The notes below the pieces were generated by a model. That model searched no databases. It was not told the DNA's origin and saw only the letters and a list, made by a program, of their open reading frames with translations. DNA of 64,000 nt, taken from contig NZ_BORW01000007.1 of NCBI RefSeq assembly GCF_018333375.1, positions 62,001 to 126,000 on the forward strand, in the 5' to 3' direction. Of the stretch, positions 17,100 to 24,583 are shown one piece after another (the first letter of the stretch is position 1; the number at the start of each line of letters is the position of its first letter). Both the position numbers and the translations under genes were made by a program. The DNA is from Paenibacillus cookii (GTDB lineage: Bacteria; Bacillota; Bacilli; Paenibacillales; Paenibacillaceae).

Positions 17100-17291
17100 C
17101 TAGCAACAATTTCCCCATTCGGAGTTGCAGTATTTCCAAACCTGAATCGAACCATTTTGGTAGCAAGGGGTATAGTACTGGTAAATATAACGTGTTCTGA
17201 CGCAATCCGTGCTGGATACGCAGCCGCTGTCGTCACCAGGGACAGGGGTGCCGCCGGACATTCCGCTTGGGCAATCGTATTTACATACCAT
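17100..17291 (-). CDS. Laterosporulin-like cysteine-rich bacteriocin peptide (predicted)
   Basis: This 63-residue peptide has eight cysteines, at 3, 7, 24, 30, 43, 55, 62 and 63, and seven tyrosines. Recalled laterosporulin sequences start C-x(1 or 3)-CPD and end in C-x-NG...YC-x-TEWG-x-x-C. This peptide has C-x3-CP at the start and C-x-x-NG...YC-NSEWG-x-CC at the end, so six of its cysteines align with theirs. Cys24 and Cys62 are extra and could make a fourth disulfide. There is no signal peptide or hydrophobic leader, as in laterosporulin. AAAGGAGG lies nine bases before the ATG. It heads an operon with thioredoxin-like, MauE-like and ABC exporter genes. Antimicrobial activity is inferred. 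A GG at 13-14 resembles a leader-cleavage site, but no C39 peptidase is present. Confidence 0.85.
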   Translation of the reverse strand: MVCKYDCPSGMSGGTPVPGDDSGCVSSTDCVRTRYIYQYYTPCYQNGSIQVWKYCNSEWGNCC

Positions 17292-17350
17292 ATTATGAAA
17301 CCTCCTTTGTTTTTTGCCGGCCAGGCAATAGGAACGTAGCTACATGATTC

Positions 17351-17379
17351 ATGATAAATAATTTTCCGACTCTAGTTAA
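17351..17379 (-). promoter_or_regulatory. Candidate promoter of the bacteriocin operon with GTTAAC motif
   Basis: On the minus strand TTAACT (17374-17379) and TATCAT (17351-17356) are spaced by 17 bases. The -35 overlaps ACTGTTAAC, which resembles the GTTAA-containing half sites bound by LytTR regulators. A weak -35 suits an activator-dependent promoter. The assignment is tentative. Confidence 0.4.
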
Positions 17380-17486
17380 CAGTTTTTGGGTAAAACACTA
17401 ATATCTGAGGATATGTGGTACATCGTCTGACGAAACTCCTCAATTCATGTAGTTCAATGTCGCATTTTCCTTTTATATTCCTATTT

Positions 17487-17515
17487 TTGATTTATTCATC
17501 ATTAATTAGTATAAT
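17487..17515 (+). promoter_or_regulatory. Sigma-A promoter of the LytTR regulator gene
   Basis: TTGATT (17487-17492) and TATAAT (17510-17515) are spaced by 17 bases, about 90 bases before the regulator start. Confidence 0.7.
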
Positions 17516-17603
17516 AATTAATAGATTCCATATATAGGTGATTCAGGTAAACATATTCTTTTCGTTCCCTTGCGATCACGACTACGATTAGGAGGTTAAT
17601 CAT

Positions 17604-18380
17604 TTGCTGCCCTATTTTCCGGATGTAGCCGTCTATTCATCGAACTATTCATTGAAAATCAAATTGTCAGCTCACCTCAAAAACAATAGGGTATACAACC
17701 TGAAGAATCCCAAGGAGTTTCTGGATTTCGCCCGTAAAAACGACGGTTTTATCTTCATATGGGAATTATCCAAGTCCACGCTATGCCATCTGCGGATTTT
17801 GTTAGCGAAACTGTGCGAACAGGAAAACAACATCGAAATTCTGTGCCTGTGCGGCGATGAGGATTGCGGGGAATTCATGAAAAAAATGATTTCTTATGCC
17901 AACGAAAAGCCGCTTCGGCTTCATTTTTCCGGCTATAATACGTTGTTGTCATCGATCAAATTGGCGTTTAGCCGCCTTCTGGAAAGCAAATTGGCCGCAA
18001 TTGCCGAAAACGAAGACCGCCTGAACTACATTACGCTCAAGCATGACAACAAAAAGCTGATCCTGGTCGAAAATCTCATCAAATGCGTGGAGAAAACGGG
18101 CAAAAACGTTATTCAGGTGACCTTGTCCGACAACGAGAAGATCGACAGCACGTCCAATTTAAAAGACATCGCCAGCCAATCGACGCCATGTCTCTTTCAG
18201 TGCCATAAAAGCTTCCTGGTCAACATTAAATATATCCAAGCGATTTCCCCGAACGAATGGAACCATTACGACATCACCCTGGATGGCGAGCTGACGATTC
18301 CGCTGTCGAAAGGCTTCTTCCCGCACTTCACCGTTGCCAAAAACCTCCTTAAGTCTTCGGCAATCCAAACTTTTCGTTAA
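17604..18380 (+). CDS. LytTR-domain transcriptional regulator, orphan
   Basis: This 258-residue protein has a C-terminal LytTR DNA-binding domain (about residues 140-250). Typical segments are YITLKHDNKKLILVENLIKC, LFQCHKSFLVNIKYIQAI and LTIPLSKGF. The N-terminal 130 residues are not a normal receiver: the acidic pocket and phosphoacceptor aspartate of response regulators are not evident, though a Rossmann-like pattern (FIFIWELSKS, EILCLCGDED) remains. No sensor kinase gene is near. It starts at TTG, with AGGAGG eight bases before. It is divergent from the cysteine-rich peptide operon, across a 312-base regulatory region, so it is the likely activator of that operon. LytTR proteins control bacteriocin operons in other Bacillota. 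Confidence 0.85.
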   Translation: MLPYFPDVAVYSSNYSLKIKLSAHLKNNRVYNLKNPKEFLDFARKNDGFIFIWELSKSTLCHLRILLAKLCEQENNIEILCLCGDEDCGEFMKKMISYANEKPLRLHFSGYNTLLSSIKLAFSRLLESKLAAIAENEDRLNYITLKHDNKKLILVENLIKCVEKTGKNVIQVTLSDNEKIDSTSNLKDIASQSTPCLFQCHKSFLVNIKYIQAISPNEWNHYDITLDGELTIPLSKGFFPHFTVAKNLLKSSAIQTFR

Positions 18381-18431
18381 ACGGGCCGGGCCTCCCCTCG
18401 GATCCAACCGCATACTCCCCATATACGTTTC

Positions 18432-18475
18432 AGGGGTCGTTTTCAGGACTAATTGTTCCGAAAATGACCCCTTTT
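18432..18475 (+). terminator. Terminator of the LytTR gene
   Basis: AGGGGTCGTTTTC pairs with GAAAATGACCCCT (one mismatch or wobble) and is followed by TTTT, about 50 bases after the stop codon. Confidence 0.75.
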
Positions 18476-18578
18476 CGCGATCGTTCTTGAAAAGCCGACG
18501 GATTCAAAATATGATAAATTCATGAAAAAAATATCAAACCAGCGCCCGCTATGGCTAAACTACGCCCGGAGGTATCCC

Positions 18579-19106
18579 ATGATCCGTCTTATTCAGAAAT
18601 TAAAACGTTTGGACCAACAGTTATTTACAAAGGTGAACAGCAGCTTGCACCGGAGCATGGTAAATCGCTGGCTTTATTATATTACCCATATTGGCGGCGC
18701 TTGGTTTACGATCTTGTTTTCCCTGTCCATGTGGCTTTTGGCGCCCAAACCGTGGAGCACATACGGACTGCAGGCCGGCGTGGCGCTTGCACTAAGCCAT
18801 ATTCCCGTAGCCGTGTCGAAAAAAACATGGCCCAGGCAACGGCCGTATTTGACGCTGCCGGGGACGAACACGTTTCGCAATCCGCTGACGGACCACTCAT
18901 TTCCGTCGGGCCATACGACCGCCGTTTTCTCGCTGGTTACGCCCTTTGTGGCCGCATGCCCCGTTTTGGCTTGGGTTCTGGTACCGGTCGCTCTGTCCGT
19001 CGCCGTATCCCGCATGTATTTAGGCCTGCACTATCCCTCCGATTGCCTCGCAGGCGCGACCATCGGGACGGCCGTTGCCGCGGGGACGGTTGCATTATGG
19101 CCCTAA
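18579..19106 (+). CDS. PAP2-family membrane phosphatase
   Basis: This protein of about 175 residues belongs to the PAP2/undecaprenyl-diphosphate phosphatase type. The three motifs are complete: KTWPRQRP (motif 1), PSGH in DHSFPSGHTTAV (motif 2) and SRMYLGLHYPSD (motif 3, with the catalytic histidine). Five to six hydrophobic segments surround them. The active site should face outward, acting on lipid phosphates. I chose the ATG at 18579, preceded by GGAGGT; the in-frame ATG at 18522 has no ribosome site. The glycolipid glycosyltransferase gene follows 50 bases downstream, so both may serve membrane lipid metabolism. The natural substrate is not determined. Confidence 0.88.
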   Translation: MIRLIQKLKRLDQQLFTKVNSSLHRSMVNRWLYYITHIGGAWFTILFSLSMWLLAPKPWSTYGLQAGVALALSHIPVAVSKKTWPRQRPYLTLPGTNTFRNPLTDHSFPSGHTTAVFSLVTPFVAACPVLAWVLVPVALSVAVSRMYLGLHYPSDCLAGATIGTAVAAGTVALWP

Positions 19107-19157
19107 AGCGGATAAGGTGTAATTAGACCAAAACAAGCAGGAACAGGTGAATTGAGA

Positions 19158-20291
19158 GTGAGCAAAAAAAGGGTATTGTTATTATCTGAAGGCTTCGGTG
19201 CTGGACATACTCGAGCTGCGTACGCACTCTCAAGCAGTCTACGCAAACTCTCACCGAATGTTCAGACGAGAGTCCTTGAACTTGGAAGTTTTTTGAACCC
19301 GAAGGTTGCGCCTTTGATCATCACCGCATATAAAAAAACCGTGCTTTCGCAGCCCAAGCTGGTCGGCATGATGTACCGCCATCAATACAACAAATCATTG
19401 AACCGTTTTACGACGCTTGCGCTGCACCGCATTTTTTACACGCATACGAAAAACGTCGTCCACCAGCTGCGGCCGGATATCGTCGTCTGCACGCATCCCA
19501 TCCCGAGCGCCGTCATCTCGCGCCTGAAGCGGCTCGGAGAGCAAATATTGCTGTGTACCGTCATCACGGACTATGACGCGCACGGCACATGGATCACCCC
19601 GCAGGTCGACCGTTATTTGGTTTCCACCCAGGAGGTGCGGGCCAAAATGATCCACCAAGGGGTTCCCCCTTCCAGAATCAAGGTCACCGGCATCCCCGTC
19701 CATCCCAGCTTCTGGGAGCATCCCGGGAAGGAAGAAATCCGCGAACGCTTCGGGCTGAAGGACATGCCTACGGTCATGGTGATGGGCGGGGGCTGGGGCA
19801 TCATGAACGACGAGGTCATCAACGATTTTTTGACCCGCTGGAAGGACAAGGTCCAGATTCTGTTCTGTCTCGGCAATAACGAAAAAGAGCTGAAAAAGCT
19901 GGAGCAGGACCCCAAATACAATCATCCCAACATCCATTTGATCGGGTTTACGCTCGAAGTGGACAAGCTGATGGAAGTGTCGGACCTCCTCGTCACGAAA
20001 CCGGGCGGGATGACCTGCACGGAAGGTTTGGCGAAAGGCATCCCGATGCTGTTCCACCATCCCCTTCCCGGGCAGGAGGAAGAAAACTGCCATTATTTCA
20101 CCGCGCAAGGGCTGGGCGAGCCGATTTCGTCCCTGGACGTCATCGTAAAATGGATGGACAAGCTCGTCGGCGATTTGGACGGCATCCGGCGGCGGCGGGA
20201 AGAGCAGCTGCAGAGCATTGCCCGGTACCGCCCGATGGAAAGCGCGCATAGCATCATCGAAATGCTGGATTCGAAAACGGTGTCCTCCTGA
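19158..20291 (+). CDS. UgtP/MGDG-synthase-like diacylglycerol glycosyltransferase
   Basis: This protein of about 377 residues has the GT28/MGDG-synthase layout. The N-terminal domain has VLLLSEGFGAGHTRAAYALS, where the Gly-rich loop and His contact the lipid acceptor. The C-terminal nucleotide-sugar domain has VMVMGGGWGIMN, LLVTKPGGMTCTEGLAKG and HPLPGQEEEN. Enzymes of this family move glucose or galactose from UDP-sugar to diacylglycerol at the cytoplasmic membrane face. Start choice is uncertain: GTG at 19158 has AGGTGA seven bases before, and TTG at 19152 is the alternative. It follows the PAP2 gene. Its terminator overlaps the last codons. Confidence 0.85.
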   Translation: MSKKRVLLLSEGFGAGHTRAAYALSSSLRKLSPNVQTRVLELGSFLNPKVAPLIITAYKKTVLSQPKLVGMMYRHQYNKSLNRFTTLALHRIFYTHTKNVVHQLRPDIVVCTHPIPSAVISRLKRLGEQILLCTVITDYDAHGTWITPQVDRYLVSTQEVRAKMIHQGVPPSRIKVTGIPVHPSFWEHPGKEEIRERFGLKDMPTVMVMGGGWGIMNDEVINDFLTRWKDKVQILFCLGNNEKELKKLEQDPKYNHPNIHLIGFTLEVDKLMEVSDLLVTKPGGMTCTEGLAKGIPMLFHHPLPGQEEENCHYFTAQGLGEPISSLDVIVKWMDKLVGDLDGIRRRREEQLQSIARYRPMESAHSIIEMLDSKTVSS

Positions 20292-20313
20292 GAAGGAAGG
20301 CGCCGTTTTTTTT
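20277..20313 (+). terminator. Terminator of the glycosyltransferase gene
   Basis: ACGGTGTCCTCC pairs with GGAAGGCGCCGT and is followed by eight T. The left arm lies inside the final codons. Confidence 0.8.
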
Positions 20314-20321
20314 GCGCTTAC

Positions 20322-20388
20322 AAAAAATCCCCGCAAACGGGCCCCGCGGCCAAACCGGCCGGCGCACGTTCGCAGGGATTGTTTTTTG
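20322..20388 (-). terminator. Bidirectional terminator between glycosyltransferase and trmB
   Basis: TCCCCGCAAACG pairs with CGTTCGCAGGGA across a GC-rich loop. Both sides have a run of six T/A, so it serves trmB on the minus strand and may back up the plus-strand terminator. Confidence 0.75.
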
Positions 20389-20444
20389 TCCTGCTTATTT
20401 TCCTTATAAAAGACCGGGCTGCATCGCAGCTCTAAGTTCCCTCG

Positions 20445-21194
20445 TTATTCCTGCCCGCTTTTGTTCGCTTGAGGCTTGTCCTGCAGGCGGTAATTGTCGA
20501 GCCGGTGTTCCTGGTAACGCTGCAGCGCTTTTTCCCCGACGATGGCCTCGCAGCGGTGGATGTTCACGCCTTGCCCGTGGAATTTCGTTTCGTATTCGGT
20601 CATGACATGCTGTTCGTTGGGACCTTCGCGGTGAAGGTTTAGCGAAATGTTCGTCATTTGCAGGCCGAAATCGGCAAAAGCGTTCAACGAAAACTCGAAC
20701 AGCGTCTGCGAGTCGGTCTTGAGATGAATTTCTCCGTTTTCGTTCAGCAAGCGGCGATATTTCTCCAAAAAACGGGGATGTGTCAAACGGCGGCGGGCAT
20801 GTCTCGCTTTAGGCCAAGGATCGCTGAAATTCAAAAAAATCCGCTCGATTTCCCCTTCTTCGAACACGTCCTCCAAAAATTCCACGTTCGCAAGCGCAAG
20901 CCGCAAATTCGGGGGCGTTTCGACATTCCGCTCGGACCAGGCCAAACGGGCCTTTTCGCTCGCCCGGCGGATCAGTTCGTCATACATATCGATGCCTATA
21001 AAATTAATGTCCGGATAACGGAAGCTCATCTGGCTGATAAACTGGCCTTTGCCCATGCCGAGCTCCACGTAAATGGGACGGTCGTTGCCGAATAACGTAT
21101 GCCATTTTCCTTTATGGGACCGGGGATCAAGAATAACGAAGCCGGCCTGGGCCTCCAAATTCTCCCGGATTCCTTTTCTGCCGCGTAAACGCAT
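20445..21194 (-). CDS. trmB: tRNA (guanine46-N7)-methyltransferase
   Basis: This 249-residue SAM-dependent enzyme methylates G46 of tRNAs. Recognised motifs are RPIYVELGMGKGQFISQMS (SAM loop), INFIGIDMYDELI, and the family signature IERIFLNFSDPWPKARHARRRL followed by LKTDSQTLFEFS. Length is slightly over the usual 215-235 because of a C-terminal basic tail (QDKPQANKSGQE). GGAGG precedes the start. It is read alone on the minus strand between two terminators. Confidence 0.96.
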   Translation of the reverse strand: MRLRGRKGIRENLEAQAGFVILDPRSHKGKWHTLFGNDRPIYVELGMGKGQFISQMSFRYPDINFIGIDMYDELIRRASEKARLAWSERNVETPPNLRLALANVEFLEDVFEEGEIERIFLNFSDPWPKARHARRRLTHPRFLEKYRRLLNENGEIHLKTDSQTLFEFSLNAFADFGLQMTNISLNLHREGPNEQHVMTEYETKFHGQGVNIHRCEAIVGEKALQRYQEHRLDNYRLQDKPQANKSGQE

Positions 21195-21297
21195 TTCATA
21201 CCTCCACTTTCATCGCTTTAATATCCGCGCAGGTATTCGCGGACAGCTTACTTGCAATATTGTGCCGAAGATACACTCAAATGTAAAGAGCATCCCC

Positions 21298-21360
21298 GGA
21301 AAAAAAGAAAAAGAATTCCGGCCACCCGGCATCGATGCCAAGGGGCGCAGAATTCCTTTT
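21298..21360 (-). terminator. Terminator of the small gene at 21402
   Basis: AGGAATTC and GAATTC arms enclose GGCATCGATGCC, and the minus strand continues with a long T-rich run. It separates the small gene from trmB. Confidence 0.75.
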
Positions 21361-21401
21361 CCAAATCTATTTGGAATTGGGGTCCAACGAATTCTTTGTT
21401 G

Positions 21402-21590
21402 TTAGTCTAACCTATCTTGATACTGAAAATCAAATGTCTTTTCGAAGGCTTTGCGAATTTTTCGATGCGCCTCCGCTTTCACCTCCGGATTTCCGTTAAA
21501 TTTGACGCCCGTCAACGCAAGCGCCTCCTCCGGAGTCAATTCCACAGCAATTTTACCTTTTCCTGAAGCTTCTGCGGTTAAATAACTCAT
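21402..21590 (-). CDS. Small conserved-looking protein, function unknown
   Basis: This protein of 62 residues starts MSYLTAEASGKGKIAVELTP and ends with the charged helix KAEAHRKIRKAFEKTFDFQ. The segment LTPEEALALTGVKFNGNPEV has the look of a short acidic helix-turn. I place the start at 21590, six bases after GAGGTG; two more in-frame starts lie within three codons. It has its own terminator. I do not recognise the family. It has no membrane segment or cysteine. Confidence 0.65.
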   Translation of the reverse strand: MSYLTAEASGKGKIAVELTPEEALALTGVKFNGNPEVKAEAHRKIRKAFEKTFDFQYQDRLD

Positions 21591-21856
21591 CATGATCACC
21601 TCACGGATTATGGTTGCCGAGATTCGTTTCTTTTATGAATCGGTGCCGGTTTTGCGAAAACAGGAGCGCGCCGACTCTCACTTTTAATATAACATTTCAT
21701 GTAAGTTTTTTCAATAAATCATATGCCCGGCCGCCGATAAAAATGACTCGGTTTCGCCCTCTCATACCCTTCCCCGATTTTTTTTGCTACAATAGAGCAA
21801 GCAGTAAGCCATAACGTTTTAACCTTTGCTGATACGCCAAAAAGGAGCACCTTCAC

Positions 21857-22810
21857 ATGCATTCGAAAGCAGCAAGCCCTCCGCTTCTATGGGGAGATAA
21901 AAGGTTCCATACCTGGAATTACGAAATGCGCCGCGAGTTCGACGAAAAGGTGTTCAAGGTCATGCTCGATGCCGGCTTCACCTGCCCGAACCGCGACGGC
22001 ACGATCGCCAGGGGCGGCTGCACGTTCTGCAGCGCGCGCGGATCGGGAGACTTCGCCGGCAAACGCCGTGACGACCTCGTCACCCAATTCAATGAAATCC
22101 GGGACAAACAGCACCTGAAATGGCCGAACGCGAAGTACATCGGATATTTTCAGGCTTACACGAATACCTATGCGCCGTTAGAGGTGCTGAGGGAATATTA
22201 CGAAACGATCCTGCGGCAGCCCGGCGTCGTCGGCTTGTCGATCGCGACTAGGCCCGATTGCTTGCCGGACGATGTCGTCGAATATTTGGCCGAGCTGAAC
22301 CGGCGGACCTACCTCTGGGTCGAAATGGGGCTGCAAACGGTCCACGATTCCACTTCCGAGCTGATCAACCGCGCCCATGATACGAAATGTTTCGTGGATG
22401 CCGTCGCCAAGCTCCGCAAGCATGGCATCCGGGTCTGTGCCCACATCATTTACGGACTTCCGCAGGAAACGCATGAAATGATGCTCGAAACCGGATACGA
22501 AGTATCCAAAATGGGCGTGCAGGGGATCAAGATCCACCTGCTCCATCTCATGAAAGGCACGCCGATGGTACGCCAGCATGAAGCCGGCTTGCTCCGCTTT
22601 CTGGAGGAGGACGAATACATCAAGCTTGTCGTCGACACGCTCGAGATGCTGCCGCCGGACATGATCGTCCATCGCCTGACGGGCGACGCGCCGCGCAAGC
22701 TGCTGATCGGACCGATGTGGAGCCTCAATAAATGGAAAGTGCTCAACGGCATCGACGCCGAACTGAAAGCGCGGGATACATGGCAAGGGAAATATTGGAG
22801 GAACGCGTAA
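21857..22810 (+). CDS. Radical SAM protein YtqA/MnmL type (TIGR01212-like)
   Basis: This 317-residue radical SAM protein has the atypical cysteine set CPNRDGTIARGGCTFC (C-x11-C-x2-C) of the YtqA/YhcC group. It is followed by YFQAYTNTYAPLEVLREYYE, LSIATRPDCLPDDVVEYLAE and WVEMGLQTVHDSTSELINRA. Its partner gene directly follows, with the next ATG at the base after the stop codon. In Bacillus the YtqA-YtqB (MnmL-MnmM) pair completes the wobble uridine 34 modification of tRNAs, from carboxymethylaminomethyl towards methylaminomethyl forms. I infer the same role from gene order and family. AAGGAGC lies eight bases upstream of the start. Confidence 0.88.
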   Translation: MHSKAASPPLLWGDKRFHTWNYEMRREFDEKVFKVMLDAGFTCPNRDGTIARGGCTFCSARGSGDFAGKRRDDLVTQFNEIRDKQHLKWPNAKYIGYFQAYTNTYAPLEVLREYYETILRQPGVVGLSIATRPDCLPDDVVEYLAELNRRTYLWVEMGLQTVHDSTSELINRAHDTKCFVDAVAKLRKHGIRVCAHIIYGLPQETHEMMLETGYEVSKMGVQGIKIHLLHLMKGTPMVRQHEAGLLRFLEEDEYIKLVVDTLEMLPPDMIVHRLTGDAPRKLLIGPMWSLNKWKVLNGIDAELKARDTWQGKYWRNA

Positions 22811-23395
22811 ATGGGTTTTTTATCCGTACTCAGCTTCGCGCATAAGCAAATCGAAGGACGCCTGGCGCCCGGCGACATCGCCGTCGACGCCACGGTCGGC
22901 ACGGGAGCCGACACGGCGTTCCTCGCCAAGGCCGCAGGGCCTAAAGGCCGGGTGTACGGCTTCGATATTCAAGAGCAGGCGCTTCGCCTTGCCGAGGAAC
23001 GGCTGTCCCGGGAGCCTGCCGGCGGCATGGCTTCCGTTTCCCTGTTTCTTGCAAGCCACGCGCGGATGACGGCATACATCCCCCCGGAGTGCCGGGGCCG
23101 CGTCGGCGCCGTCATGTTTAATCTGGGCTATCTGCCTGCGACGGATGCCGACAAACATATCATAACGAAAACGGAAAGCACGCTTGAAGCGCTGGAAGCC
23201 TCGCTTTCGCTGCTCCGCCCCAAAGGGATCATTACGGCCGTGCTGTATCCCGGCCATGCCGGCGGGGCTGCCGAAGCGGAAGCGGTGACGGCCTGGGCCT
23301 CAAGCCTGCCCCAGGATACGTGCCAGACGGTGATGTACAGGCAGCTTCAGCGAAACGACGCGCCGTACGTCGTCGCGATCGAAAAAAAGCGGTAA
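22811..23395 (+). CDS. mnmM: Class I SAM methyltransferase, YtqB/MnmM type
   Basis: This 194-residue Rossmann-fold methyltransferase has IAVDATVGTGADTAFLAKAA as the SAM loop, VYGFDIQEQAL with the acidic ribose-binding residue, and the family segment AVMFNLGYLPATDADKHIIT, whose NLGYLP is typical of YtqB proteins. The Bacillus and Staphylococcus homologue methylates 5-aminomethyl-2-thiouridine in tRNA (MnmM). It forms a two-gene operon with the radical SAM gene, with no intergenic space. Family identity is firm; the symbol rests on homology. Confidence 0.88.
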   Translation: MGFLSVLSFAHKQIEGRLAPGDIAVDATVGTGADTAFLAKAAGPKGRVYGFDIQEQALRLAEERLSREPAGGMASVSLFLASHARMTAYIPPECRGRVGAVMFNLGYLPATDADKHIITKTESTLEALEASLSLLRPKGIITAVLYPGHAGGAAEAEAVTAWASSLPQDTCQTVMYRQLQRNDAPYVVAIEKKR

Positions 23396-23522
23396 ACCGC
23401 GGGTGGCACATCCAAGCATGTGCGCCTGAAACATATAGATCTCGGATCTGACGAATCCGAATGCAAGCAGTTTGATTCAACGAATCATGTTCAGATTAAT
23501 GACTTGAAAGGAAGATGCAGCT

Positions 23523-24494
23523 ATGACACAACCTTATCCATTATTGTTCCAACCCGAATTCAAAGAACGCGTATGGGGCGGCCGCGCCCTTGAACGTTTC
23601 GGCCTCACCCCTCCGGAAGGGCATATCGGCGAAGGCTGGATGATCGCCGATCATCCGAACGGCACCACGACCGTCGTCAACGGCGAACTGGCCGGAAAAG
23701 GACTCGATCAAATCCGCGAAGAGCTCGGCAAGGAATGGTTCGGCAGCAAAGGCTTTTCCGAGAAAAACGGGCGTTTTCCGCTCCTGATCAAGCTCCTCGA
23801 CTGCAACGACAACCTGTCCGTGCAGGTTCACCCGACGGACGACTATGAAGGCCTGCCGAAAGGCGAGCTCGGCAAAACGGAAATGTGGTACGTCCTCGAC
23901 GCCAAACCCGGGGCCAAAATCATTTACGGCCTGAAGGAAGGCGTCACCCGCGAAAGCATGAAAGCGGCGCTGGAAAACGGAACCGTCATGGATACGCTGC
24001 GCGAAGTATCCGTCGAAGCCGGCGACACGTTCTACATCCCTGCGGGTACGGTTCACGCCCTTTGCGCGGGCGTCGTCGTGGCGGAGATTCAGCAAAACTC
24101 CGATACGACCTACCGCATTTACGATTATGACCGTCCGGGCCTGGACGGCAAACCGCGCGAGCTTCATATCGAGGATTCCCTGAACGTTACCGCGTTCGAA
24201 GGCTCCGGCGCAACGACGATGAAAACGGGCGGCCTGGGTGCCGGAGAATGGCTGCAAATCGCCAAATCGCCTTATTTTATCGTGGAAAAAGGCATCGTGG
24301 ACGGCTCCTGGAATTTGAACACGACGCCGGAAAGCTTTACGATCCTGGTCGTATGCGACGGCAGCGGCAAGCTGGGCTGGAACGGCGGTTCCCTGGACAT
24401 CAAGGCGGGCCAATGTTTCCTTCTTCCGGCCAACCTCGGCGCATACACTTTGGAAGGCAACGCAACCGTGCTTCGTTCTTATTTGCCGGAATAA
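23523..24494 (+). CDS. manA: Mannose-6-phosphate isomerase, class I
   Basis: This 323-residue cupin metalloenzyme interconverts mannose 6-phosphate and fructose 6-phosphate. Zinc-site residues are visible in VQVHPTDDY (Gln, His), LGKTEMWYVLD (Glu) and YIPAGTVHAL (His). FKERVWGGRALERFG at the N-terminus and TTYRIYDYDRPGLDGKPREL are family segments. Length matches the short Bacillus-type ManA. GAAAGGAAG precedes the ATG. The 127 bases upstream hold a small hairpin (GGCACAT/ATGTGC near 23405-23425) but no clear promoter. A lipase gene follows 89 bases downstream and may be co-transcribed. Confidence 0.95.
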   Translation: MTQPYPLLFQPEFKERVWGGRALERFGLTPPEGHIGEGWMIADHPNGTTTVVNGELAGKGLDQIREELGKEWFGSKGFSEKNGRFPLLIKLLDCNDNLSVQVHPTDDYEGLPKGELGKTEMWYVLDAKPGAKIIYGLKEGVTRESMKAALENGTVMDTLREVSVEAGDTFYIPAGTVHALCAGVVVAEIQQNSDTTYRIYDYDRPGLDGKPRELHIEDSLNVTAFEGSGATTMKTGGLGAGEWLQIAKSPYFIVEKGIVDGSWNLNTTPESFTILVVCDGSGKLGWNGGSLDIKAGQCFLLPANLGAYTLEGNATVLRSYLPE

Positions 24495-24583
24495 TCTATT
24501 CGCTTTTATATATTTTCGAACCTCGGCAGCCGATCCTGCGGCCGGCCTGAGGGTTCCTAATGGATAACGAGGAGGGATGGCGC

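Noticed and set aside
17100-17291. Double-glycine leader peptide with cleavage after residue 14
   Set aside because: The exporter has no C39 peptidase, the leader would have two cysteines and no usual hydrophobic pattern, and residues 3-8 align with the mature laterosporulin start.
13028-17291. Lantibiotic or thiopeptide gene cluster
   Set aside because: There is no LanB/C/M, YcaO, radical SAM or other modification enzyme in the operon, only redox proteins and an exporter.
23400-23430. T-box-like GGGTGGCAC before manA
   Set aside because: The conserved T-box sequence GGGTGG-N-ACCGCG is incomplete and no Stem I or terminator is present.
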